In this document: positions 52,385 through 64,000 of the stretch, one piece after another
Numbering within the stretch: the first letter of the stretch is position 1
Layout of the letters: each line of letters starts with the position of its first letter
NCBI RefSeq assembly: GCF_014252955.1
Contig: NZ_JACMIA010000001.1
Location: forward strand, 1,550,001-1,614,000
Direction: 5' to 3'
Length of the DNA stretch: 64,000 nucleotides
Origin: Stappia sp. 28M-7
GTDB taxonomy: Bacteria > Pseudomonadota > Alphaproteobacteria > Rhizobiales > Stappiaceae
Made by a program: the position numbers and the translations under genes
The notes under the pieces: generated by a model
Told to the model about the DNA's origin: nothing
Databases searched by the model: none
Seen by the model: the letters and a program-made list of their open reading frames with translations, nothing else

Positions 52385-53113
52385 TCAGTTGGAGCGCAGG
52401 TAGAGCCGGTCGCTGGACAGGTCGAGCACCATCCGGTAGCCCAGTTCCTCCAGCCGGCGATGAGTCTCGCGGCCGTCCGGCGCACCGGCGAAATAGCCCT
52501 TGCTGAATTCCATGTAGATCAGCGTCGGCCGCGCGGAGCCAAGGCTCGACAGCACGGCGGCTTCCGCACCTTCGATATCCATGTGCAGCAGGTCGATGGC
52601 GGCGATGCCGAGCCCGGCGCACAGCGTGTCGAAGCGACGTCCCTCCACCTGCGTCGCCGCCTGCTGCGCCACATGCGAAAAGCGGCTGCGATAGGTGTCG
52701 GTATGGGCGTAGATCGAACCCTGGCCGAACACTTCACCGTCGATGGTCGCCGGGTGCCAGTCGACCGGCCCGTCCGTGGCACAGGCGGCGTAATTCAGCA
52801 CTTCCACCCGTTCGCCGGCGAGATTGCCGCTGACCAGCGCGAAACGCTGCGGGTCGGCCTCCACCGTCACCACCCGGCAATCGGGAAAGGCGCGGGAAAA
52901 GCGGAAGGCATCGCCGCCGTCGAAAGAGCCGAGATCGATGATCGCCTTCGGCGAGATGCCGAGTTCGCCGAACCAGGCCGGGTTGAACCGCGAGTGGTAG
53001 AGTGTACGGGCGCCGCCGGCAGCCATCACCTCGTCATGCCCGTCTATCAGCGGCGGAGACATCAGTCCGGCACGGCGGGCGCGGAAGCGATTGGCAAGTT
53101 TGCGAAGGCTCAC
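52385..53113 (-). CDS. FkbM-family methyltransferase
   Basis: This 242-aa S-adenosylmethionine-dependent enzyme has AIIDLGSFDGGDAFRFSRAFP (SAM loop), VVTVEADPQRFALVSGNLA and LLHMDIEGAEAAVLSS. It probably O-methylates a sugar or small molecule. The start is a GTG at 53113 with AGGAG 8 bp upstream; a TTG at 53131 would be longer. The gene is only 4 bp from the convergent clpS stop. No glycan cluster surrounds it. Confidence 0.85.
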   Translation of the reverse strand: MSLRKLANRFRARRAGLMSPPLIDGHDEVMAAGGARTLYHSRFNPAWFGELGISPKAIIDLGSFDGGDAFRFSRAFPDCRVVTVEADPQRFALVSGNLAGERVEVLNYAACATDGPVDWHPATIDGEVFGQGSIYAHTDTYRSRFSHVAQQAATQVEGRRFDTLCAGLGIAAIDLLHMDIEGAEAAVLSSLGSARPTLIYMEFSKGYFAGAPDGRETHRRLEELGYRMVLDLSSDRLYLRSN

Positions 53114-53246
53114 GCAGCGGACTCCTGACAAGGGGTTCCTGCGTTCTATAGCGCATGTGGCCGGGCGGCGACATGATGAATCGGCCCGCGCCAGTACCGC
53201 ATGCGTCGGATTCTGAAAGGATTTTCGGCTCCCGCACGCCGCCTGG

Positions 53247-53561
53247 TCATTGCGGCGGGCAGACGACGTCCCCTGCGCGCACTGCCCCCACGCCGTCGAT
53301 GGTCACGTCTGACGAGCCCACGACAACGCATCCTTCTGCCGGTGCGACGAACCGCACGGCCGGCTCGCCTTCCACGAAGACGCCCGGGACCGGCTCGAAC
53401 AGACCCGGCGGGCACGCGGCCACGTCCGACAGGCGCAGTGCCGGGCGGCCGTTGATCATCACCGACGAGGCACCCGTTACGGCACAGGCCGGCATGTCCT
53501 GCGCCACGGCTGGCAGGGCGGGGGGTAGCAGTGCGAGAGCCAACGCGATCCGTATCGTCAT
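53247..53561 (-). CDS. Exported PAAR-like protein
   Basis: This 104-aa protein has a Sec signal (MTIRIALALALLPPALPAVA) and a mature domain of three PAAR-like strands: SSVMINGRPALRLSDVAACP, GVFVEGEPAVRFVAP and SDVTIDGVGAVRAGDVVCPP, with cysteines between. PAAR proteins cap type VI secretion spikes, but those lack signal peptides. This one would be periplasmic, or a cell-surface relative. No tss genes are in the window. The resemblance is from motif reading and is uncertain. Confidence 0.6.
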   Translation of the reverse strand: MTIRIALALALLPPALPAVAQDMPACAVTGASSVMINGRPALRLSDVAACPPGLFEPVPGVFVEGEPAVRFVAPAEGCVVVGSSDVTIDGVGAVRAGDVVCPPQ

Positions 53562-53703
53562 GTGGCGACTTTGTGGTGCCCCCTTACGATGGTCGAACAT
53601 ACCGCTGTCCTCGAAAGTGCCATGTGCGCGTCGCGTGACGATCAGCCCTGTGAGGCTGCCGCGACGACGCCGCTCCCCGCGCAATCATCGATCCACGGCC
53701 TAG

Positions 53704-54083
53704 GGTTCAGACTCAATCATAGCCAGAATGCGACGAGTGTTGCGAGTGCGACAGCGGACAGGAAGTTCCTGGCGAGTTTGTCGTAGCGGGTTGCGACGCG
53801 GCGGAAGTCTTTCAGGCGGCAGAAGGCGTTTTTGATGAGATGGCGGCTCTTGTAACGCTTGGCGTCGTAGCGGAGCTTACGTTTGCGATTTGAGCGGCCT
53901 GAGATCACACGGCGGTCATCGACGCGCCGCGCGCCACCCTTGTTCCTCGGCAACAACGGCTCGATTACCGCCCATTGCTCATCGAAAAGCCAAAACAAGC
54001 GATCTCCAAACCTCCAATCCCGTGATTGGAAGCCTTGATTCTGATTTGCTACATCAAATCAACCAGATCAATGGGTTTTGACC
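53704..54083. mobile_element. Internally deleted IS5/IS427-type element bounded by CTAG
   Basis: CTAG stands at 53700-53703 and 54084-54087. Inside, the left end GGGTTCAGACTCAAT and the reverse complement of the right end, GGGTCAAAACCCATT, form imperfect inverted repeats. The 380-bp interior holds a shortened transposase frame. IS427-group elements target TA-containing sites such as CTAG. The element is too short to be autonomous. Confidence 0.65.
53717..53998 (-). pseudogene. Truncated IS5-family transposase (internal deletion)
   Basis: The 93-codon frame joins an N-terminal part (MFWLFDEQWAVIEPLLPRNK) directly to a C-terminal part (YKSRHLIKNAFCRLKDFRRV; LARNFLSAVALATLVAFW). The catalytic core between them, including the first Asp residues, is missing. 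The join around residues 33-37 keeps the frame, so the remnant still looks open. It is a deletion derivative, not a working transposase. Confidence 0.85.
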
Positions 54084-54129
54084 CTAGTCGCTTTGATTGT
54101 TTTGGTTCAATTGAATCGCGTATTGGCGA

Positions 54130-54531
54130 CTACCTGTCGGTCGTGCGCTCGGTGACCTCGCACCTGTCCGGGTTGCGGGCGTTCTTGCGGCACTTGTCCA
54201 TCGCGACCTTATCGGCGCGGGCCTGCGTACGCTCGCCGACGCTCCAGCCGCAGCCCCTCATGCCGGTAATGGAGAAGGCACGGCCCTTCGCAAAGGCCGA
54301 ATATTTTACCTGCTTGTACTTCATGCGGAAGCGCTTGAGACTGAAGGTGCAGCCGTAAAGGGCGCGCTGGGTCGGGTCGACGCCCGGAAAGTCGGGGTCG
54401 TTCCAAGATTTGGCAGAGGACGAATTCTGCGCCATGGCGCTGCCCGTCGAAATCGGCGTCATGAACGGCCCGCAGGCAACGACAAGTGCCGCAATGACGA
54501 GCGTCGGGATGGTCCTTGATGTCTGCTTCAT
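54130..54531 (-). CDS. Small exported Cys-rich protein, unknown function
   Basis: This 133-aa protein has a signal peptide (TLVIAALVVACGPFM...SAMA). The mature part has YGCTFSLKRFRMKYKQVKYS, ITGMRGCGWSVGERTQARAD and MDKCRKNARNPDRCEVTERT, with paired cysteines spaced like many short periplasmic proteins of Hyphomicrobiales. The LVVAC near residue 20 could be read as a lipobox, but the following signal-like segment makes Sec processing more likely. Function unknown. It lies beside the CTAG-bounded element. Confidence 0.7.
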   Translation of the reverse strand: MKQTSRTIPTLVIAALVVACGPFMTPISTGSAMAQNSSSAKSWNDPDFPGVDPTQRALYGCTFSLKRFRMKYKQVKYSAFAKGRAFSITGMRGCGWSVGERTQARADKVAMDKCRKNARNPDRCEVTERTTDR

Positions 54532-54712
54532 GGAAGTCTCTTGTGAATTCAATGATATGAATGGAAGAGAGTTTCAATGCAAACGGCCCTGCAAGTAAAG
54601 CGGGAAAATGAGCCGCATTCAGTCAGGCGAGACGGTCCAAGGCCCTTGCCGGCCTGAAAGTCGCCTTTGCAGGCTGAAAGGGGGGGGCGGGCGCTTCGTG
54701 CGCCCACACGCC

Positions 54713-57562
<2,850 letters not shown>

Positions 57563-57680
57563 GGCGGCAATATGGTCCCAAAGCCGCGTTTGGGAAACCC
57601 CGTGTTCCGGCTTTGTCCGCCGGAAACCCGCACCATGCTGACACAACGGTGTCAGGAGCGCGGAGCGGCTGGGGGAGATC

Positions 57681-58457
57681 TCAGCGCTTGGGCGCGGTCA
57701 GCGAGACCATGGCACCTTGCGGGTCGAGGCAATTGATGATCCAGGAGCCGCCGGGCACCTCTATCGGGCCGTTGACCACCTGGCCGCCAGCGGCCTTGAT
57801 CCGCTCGGCGGCCGCGTCGATCGCCTCGACGTTGATATAGTAGTTCCAGAAGGGCATCGGCATGTGGGGCATCTTGGTCATGATGCCGCCGGTGCTGCGG
57901 CCGTCGACAGCGAAGCACTGGTAGGTGCCCATGGCGCCCATGTCGACCGCCATGTCCTTCTCCCAGCCGAACATTTTTGAGTAGAAGGCGAAGGCCGAGT
58001 CGCCGTCGCCGGCATAGAGCTCGCTCCAACTGAATGTGCCTGGCGAGCCGGCGGGGGGCGCTGGCGGCATCGAGCCGTCCATTGGGTTGGGCTTGAACAG
58101 GCAGACTACCGCACCCTGCGGATCCGCCAGGACGGCAAAGCGGCCGATATTGGGGATGTTCTGAGGCTCGACGATGACCGATCCGCCTTCGGCGGTGAAG
58201 GCGCGCGCCTTGGCGTCGATATCCTCGACCGCGATATAGCCCGACCAGTTCGGCGGCACCTTGCGGTCGAGCATTTCCTGGGTGAGCTGTATCATGCCCG
58301 CCACGCCCATGTCGAAGCCGGGGACCTTGAACAGGATGTAGTCGAACCCGGCGGCGCCGGTGACCTCGGCTTCCCAGCCCGCTACCGCGCCGTAGAAGGC
58401 CTTGGCGGCTTCGATGTCGGTGGTCAGCAGCTCGTACCAGACGAAATTGCCCTGCAT
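57681..58457 (-). CDS. Two-domain VOC (glyoxalase-like) protein
   Basis: This 258-aa protein is made of two VOC domains (about 1-125 and 140-258), each starting with a similar element: [19 protein letters not shown] and [19 protein letters not shown]. Members bind a metal and a small ligand; CFP-30B-like proteins belong here. Enzyme activity is not predictable. GAGGACAGG precedes the ATG. A GTTGATATCAAC palindrome lies 50 bp upstream and may be its operator. Confidence 0.88.
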   Translation of the reverse strand: MQGNFVWYELLTTDIEAAKAFYGAVAGWEAEVTGAAGFDYILFKVPGFDMGVAGMIQLTQEMLDRKVPPNWSGYIAVEDIDAKARAFTAEGGSVIVEPQNIPNIGRFAVLADPQGAVVCLFKPNPMDGSMPPAPPAGSPGTFSWSELYAGDGDSAFAFYSKMFGWEKDMAVDMGAMGTYQCFAVDGRSTGGIMTKMPHMPMPFWNYYINVEAIDAAAERIKAAGGQVVNGPIEVPGGSWIINCLDPQGAMVSLTAPKR

Positions 58458-58506
58458 CGTCCTGTCCTCCGTCGTTCGAGTCGGGCTTGTTGTGCTCCTT
58501 AATTAG

Positions 58507-58518
58507 GTTGATATCAAC
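58507..58518. promoter_or_regulatory. Perfect palindrome GTTGATATCAAC upstream of the VOC gene
   Basis: This 12-bp perfect palindrome lies in an AT-rich promoter stretch 50 bp before the VOC start. It has the shape of an ArsR/MarR/TetR-type operator. The regulator is not known. Confidence 0.5.
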
Positions 58519-58580
58519 ATTGATGTGTCGCGACAAGGCCTGCCCTCACGGCCGGTTTGCATGTCACGGTTCACTGCCGT

Positions 58581-58883
58581 TCATTGTCCCTCCCTATTGT
58601 GTCCGTCATTGTGGCCGAGGTTCATGTCCGGCCAGACGAGGTCGCGCACGCGCGCCTTCAGGACCTTCGCTTCCGGAAAGCCGCCATCGGCCTTGCGGTC
58701 CCAGACGGTCGCCCCGTCGCAGGTGATAGTGAAGGTTCCGCCGGTGCCGGGCACCAGCGTCACGGAGCCGACCTCCTCGGAGAAGGTCGAGAGCAGTTCC
58801 TGCGCCATCCATGCGGCACGCAGCATCCAGTTGCACTGGCGGCAATAGGTGATCGTCAGGGCGGGCTTTGGCGTGTCGGTCAT
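58581..58883 (-). CDS. SelT/SelW/SelH-family thioredoxin-like protein
   Basis: This 100-aa protein has the redox motif CRQC at residues 14-17 near the N-terminus (LTITYCRQCNWMLRAAWMAQ) and the family end TVWDRKADGGFPEAKVLK. In some organisms the second position is selenocysteine; here it is cysteine. It is a probable oxidoreductase in the cytoplasm. It is a single gene. Confidence 0.87.
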   Translation of the reverse strand: MTDTPKPALTITYCRQCNWMLRAAWMAQELLSTFSEEVGSVTLVPGTGGTFTITCDGATVWDRKADGGFPEAKVLKARVRDLVWPDMNLGHNDGHNREGQ

Positions 58884-59054
58884 ATGTGTCCGGTGAGGTT
58901 CAGGGATGGGAGAGGGGCGGCGGGATAGGCTCCGCCGGCTCGTGCGGCGGTCCCTTTGGCCGCGGCTCTGGCTGGCGCAATTATCGCTCTGGGCGAAGCG
59001 GGAGCAAGCCCGACCTGTCCGGAACTGTCCCACAACTGGAGCGGCGCGCGCCCT

Positions 59055-59393
59055 TCAGCCTTCCAGATCCCGCTTCAGCCAGGCGAGGAAGTCGCGGATC
59101 GCCGCCTCGTCGCGGCGGCAATAGGACCATTTTCCCTGCCGCCGGACGGTGAGGAACCCCGCCTGCCGCAACAGGTCGAGATGCCGGCTGGCGGTCGGCT
59201 GGGCGATCCCTAGAGCCTCCGCGATCAGCGTCATGCAGACGCCGAAAGCGACCGGATCCGCCGAAGCCTGACCGGAGAAATGCGCCGCCGGATCCTGCAA
59301 CAGGCGCAGGATCGTCATGCGCACGTCGCTGGAAATCGCCCGCAACTGGGCCTCGCGCAAGGCATCTGCCGGGGCAGGGGTTGCATCATTCAT
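59055..59393 (-). CDS. ArsR-family transcriptional regulator
   Basis: This 112-aa winged helix has LREAQLRAISSDVRMTILRLLQ, then EALGIAQPTASRHLDLLRQAGFLTVRRQGKW, the ArsR recognition region. No vicinal-Cys metal site is present, so it likely senses an organic ligand or redox change rather than arsenite. It diverges from an alpha/beta hydrolase gene with a 34-bp dyad between them. I chose the ATG at 59393; a start at 59405 would overlap the dyad. Confidence 0.87.
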   Translation of the reverse strand: MNDATPAPADALREAQLRAISSDVRMTILRLLQDPAAHFSGQASADPVAFGVCMTLIAEALGIAQPTASRHLDLLRQAGFLTVRRQGKWSYCRRDEAAIRDFLAWLKRDLEG

Positions 59394-59400
59394 GCGCCTT

Positions 59401-59434
59401 ATCATATAGTCATTTCGCTAAATGTAAATATGAT
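59401..59434. promoter_or_regulatory. 34-bp dyad, probable ArsR operator
   Basis: The sequence begins ATCATAT and ends ATATGAT, with an inner CATTT/AAATG pair. The two 17-bp halves match at 13 positions. It sits in the 65-bp gap between the divergent ArsR and hydrolase genes, so it would control both. Confidence 0.7.
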
Positions 59435-59458
59435 GCAATGACCAGGGAGGGCCGGTTG

Positions 59459-60280
59459 ATGCGTCTCGATCTGCCGAACACCACCATCGTCGATGGCTCC
59501 GCGATCCGCTGGGGACGTGCGGGCGAGGGGCCGCCGCTCGTCGCCATCCACGGCACGCCGTTCTCGTCTCAGGTCTGGCGGCGCATCGTGCCGCATCTGG
59601 CGCCGCATTGGACGGTGTACTGGTTCGACCTTGCCGGCTATGGCCGCTCGGAGATGCGCGAGGGACAGGATGTCTCGCTCGGCGTGCAGAACCTGGTTCT
59701 CGCCGCGCTTCTGCAGGAGTGGGGGCTGGAGCGGCCGCATGTGCTGGCCCATGATTTCGGCGGCGCGACGGCTCTGCGCGGACACTTTCTCGACGGACTT
59801 TCCTACGCCTCTCTGACCATCTTCGATGCGGTGGCGCTGGCCCCCTGGGGTTCGCCCTTCGTCCGTCATGTGCGCCAGCACGAGGCCGCCTTTGCCGGCA
59901 TGCCGGCCTACATGCACGAGGCGCTCGTCGCCGCCTATCTGCAGACCTCGGCCCACCGGGGGCTCTATGAGGAGGCGATGCGCATCTATGCAGAACCCTG
60001 GACGGGAGAGCGGGGCCAGCCGGCCTTCTACCGGCAGATCGCCCAGATGGACCAGTGCTACACCGACGAGGTGGAGAGCCTCTATCGTCCGCTCGACTGC
60101 CCCGTCACGGTGCTGTGGGGCGAAGAGGACGGCTGGATCCCGCTGGACAAGGGGCGCGACCTTGCCGGGCGCATCTCCGACCGGCCTCTGGTCGTGATAC
60201 CCGAGGCCGGCCATCTGGTGCAGGAGGACTGTCCGGAAGCCATCGTTGCGGCGATGCTGCGACAGCTGCCGGCCGCCTGA
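59459..60280 (+). CDS. Alpha/beta hydrolase, dehalogenase/epoxide-hydrolase-like
   Basis: This 273-aa protein has an HGTPFSSQVWRR oxyanion segment, then HDFGGATALRG at the nucleophile position, where Asp takes the place of Ser as in haloalkane dehalogenases and epoxide hydrolases. A WGEEDGWIP acid loop and EAGHLVQED with the catalytic His follow. GGGAGG precedes the ATG at 59459. It diverges from an ArsR regulator and shares its operator, so it is probably induced by its substrate. The substrate is unknown. Confidence 0.85.
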   Translation: MRLDLPNTTIVDGSAIRWGRAGEGPPLVAIHGTPFSSQVWRRIVPHLAPHWTVYWFDLAGYGRSEMREGQDVSLGVQNLVLAALLQEWGLERPHVLAHDFGGATALRGHFLDGLSYASLTIFDAVALAPWGSPFVRHVRQHEAAFAGMPAYMHEALVAAYLQTSAHRGLYEEAMRIYAEPWTGERGQPAFYRQIAQMDQCYTDEVESLYRPLDCPVTVLWGEEDGWIPLDKGRDLAGRISDRPLVVIPEAGHLVQEDCPEAIVAAMLRQLPAA

Positions 60281-60286
60281 CGCGCG

Positions 60287-60703
60287 TCAGGCCTCGTCTT
60301 CGTCGAGATGCAGCGCCGTGCCGTTCATGCAATAGCGCAAGCCCGTCGGCGGCGGGCCGTCCGGAAAGACGTGACCGAGATGGCCGTCGCAGGTACCGCA
60401 GCGCACTTCCGTGCGCACCATGAAATGCGAGCGATCCTCGTATTCGCGCACCGCGTCCGGCGTCACCGGCTCGAAGAAGCTCGGCCAGCCGCAGCCTGCG
60501 TCGAACTTGGTGTCGGAGCGGAAGAGGGGCGTGCCGCATCCCGCGCAGGAATAGAGCCCGCCGCGAAACACATTCCAGTAAGGGCCGGTGAAGGGGCGCT
60601 CGGTGCCGGCCCTTCGCAGCACATGAAACTGTTCCGGTGTCAGTTCGGCCTGCCACTCCTCGTCGCTCTTCTCGAGTTTCTTGTGCTCTGTCGCGTTCGA
60701 CAT
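60287..60703 (-). CDS. msrB: Peptide methionine-(R)-S-oxide reductase
   Basis: This 138-aa enzyme repairs oxidised methionine. The zinc site uses C53/C56 (SCAGC) and C102/C105 (RCGTC), and the catalytic residue is C125 in [11 protein letters not shown]71 in DAGCGWPSF is a candidate resolving cysteine. Length and motifs are normal. It is convergent with the hydrolase gene. Confidence 0.95.
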   Translation of the reverse strand: MSNATEHKKLEKSDEEWQAELTPEQFHVLRRAGTERPFTGPYWNVFRGGLYSCAGCGTPLFRSDTKFDAGCGWPSFFEPVTPDAVREYEDRSHFMVRTEVRCGTCDGHLGHVFPDGPPPTGLRYCMNGTALHLDEDEA

Positions 60704-60940
60704 GTGCGGACTCCGTTAATGAAGTGACAACCCCGACAAGCAGAAATAGGAACCGCCAGCCCCTGCGACAATAGGCTTTGTGATCGGGTCCGAAAACTGT
60801 AAGGCCCCGGCCCTAAATCGCTTGCCCGGCCTGTTGTGCTGGTTATATGTGAGGCAAATCTTCATGAACACTGGCGTAGCATGGGCTGATTCGTCAGATC
60901 ACCCGGCTGTTGGGCCCGTTTCATATCTTTGGGGAGGAAC

Positions 60941-63327
<2,387 letters not shown>

Positions 63328-63331
<4 letters not shown>

Positions 63332-63747
63332 AGACGGTCATCTTCCGCACCATTGCTCCCTATCTGGCGGCGCTGATGGTGCTTTTCTCCATATTCGTGC
63401 TGTTGCGGGGCCACAATGAGCCCGGCGGCGGCTTCATCGGCGGGCTGATCGCCGCCTCGGCCTTTGCGATCTACGGCATTGCCTGCGGCGTCGCTGCCGT
63501 GCGCCGGGCCATCACGTTCCACCCGATGAGCATCTCCGCCTCCGGCCTCTTCCTCGCCGGTCTGTCGGGCCTGCCCTCGCTGTTCACGGGCCAGCCCTTC
63601 ATGACCAGCCAGTGGTGGTATGTCCACATGCTCGGCGTCGAGGTGCCGCTGTCCACGCCGCTGTTCTTCGACATCGGTGTCTATCTCGTGGTCGTCGGCT
63701 CGATCTCCTCGATTGCCCTGGCCCTCGAAGAACGGGAGAGCGACTGA
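63328..63747 (+). CDS. mrpB: Na+/H+ antiporter subunit B (MrpB/MnhB)
   Basis: This 139-aa membrane protein has [22 protein letters not shown] and [18 protein letters not shown], typical of MrpB. The GTG start overlaps the mrpA stop (GTGA), and its stop overlaps mrpC (TGATG), so all three are translationally coupled. It is a structural subunit of the Mrp complex. Confidence 0.94.
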
Positions 63748-64000
63748 TGGAAGCCGCCTTTGCCATCCTTATCGGCTTGTTCTTCACGGTTGCAGTCTAT
63801 CTGCTGATGTCGCGTCAGCTGGTGCGCGTGCTGCTTGGCATCGCCATCCTCGGCAATGCGGTGAACTTGTTGATCTTTACCTCCGGCCGCTTGCTGCGCG
63901 AAGTGCCGCCGGTCATCCCGGAGGCCCTCCAGGTTCCGGAGGGAACGATCGCCAATCCGCTGCCCCAGGCGCTGATCCTGACGGCGATCGTGATCTCCTT
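63747..64000 (+). CDS. mrpC: Na+/H+ antiporter subunit C (MrpC/MnhC), cut by the window edge
   Basis: The 84 visible codons start [20 protein letters not shown] and include RVLLGIAILGNAVNLLIF and NPLPQALILTAIVIS, matching MrpC (NuoK-like). The rest lies beyond the right edge. The remaining mrpDEFG genes would be expected next. Confidence 0.93.
   Translation, partial: MEAAFAILIGLFFTVAVYLLMSRQLVRVLLGIAILGNAVNLLIFTSGRLLREVPPVIPEALQVPEGTIANPLPQALILTAIVIS

Noticed and set aside
54130-54531. Lipoprotein assignment for the small Cys-rich protein
   Set aside because: VVAC near residue 20 could be a lipobox, but hydrophobic and small residues continue to a better Sec cleavage site ending SAMA, so a soluble exported protein is more likely.

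Overview
The window looks like a chromosomal stretch of a high-GC alphaproteobacterium, most likely a marine or soil member of the Hyphomicrobiales (Stappiaceae/Rhizobiaceae-like). This is inferred from the gene families: an ornithine decarboxylase plus homospermidine synthase pair, a Rhizobium-type asparaginase, a Tat-exported TIGR03808-like beta-helix protein, a UvrB with a long N-terminal extension, a second-type ClpS, and an Mrp antiporter starting with a full-length MrpA. No rRNA, tRNA or CRISPR array was found.

Region 1 (1 to about 7,189) is the left, early end of a Mu-like transposable prophage that continues beyond the left edge. A leftward, tightly overlapping early operon runs ner - 51-aa membrane protein - parB-like - 151-aa unknown - transposase A - ATPase B - 213-aa unknown - HTH protein. 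It diverges from a repressor gene read toward the prophage end. Two matching operator-like palindromes lie in the shared control region. A lipoprotein gene sits between the repressor and the predicted end. Repeats resembling transposase-binding sites and a terminal TGTA place that end near 7,189.

Region 2 (7,190-14,282) holds a globin-coupled chemotaxis-type sensor, a 45-bp tandem repeat, and then the most interesting locus: a YcaO protein, a SARP/BTAD-TPR regulator, and a convergent 120-aa acidic protein ending in Cys-Thr, separated from the regulator by duplicated terminators. It could be an uncharacterised YcaO-dependent peptide-modification locus. The roles are inference.

Region 3 (14,283-35,540) is mostly core metabolism and signalling. 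It has a sodium/proton antiporter with a cyclic-nucleotide-binding tail, an EamA exporter, malate synthase G, and a two-component system divergent from a seven-EF-hand secreted protein. Next come a polyamine block (ornithine decarboxylase behind a long structured leader, then homospermidine synthase), an aminotransferase-asparaginase pair, a Tat-exported beta-helix protein, a lipoprotein, a LuxR regulator, a LOG phosphoribohydrolase and an M20 dipeptidase.

Region 4 (35,551-36,927) is a complete IS256-family element with terminal repeats and a 9-bp target duplication, inserted between hairpin-rich gene ends. It is followed by an inverse-autotransporter-type barrel fused to a beta-helix, a HerA-like ATPase and small housekeeping genes.

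Region 5 (41,239-64,000) carries dehalogenase, branched-chain aminotransferase, MFS, iron superoxide dismutase, hydrolases, a sulfotransferase, oligopeptidase B, ClpS, an FkbM methyltransferase and a secreted PAAR-like protein. It also has an internally deleted IS5-type remnant bounded by CTAG, UvrB, VOC and SelW proteins, an ArsR regulator with its probable operator facing an alpha/beta hydrolase, MsrB, and the start of an mrpABC operon cut by the right edge.
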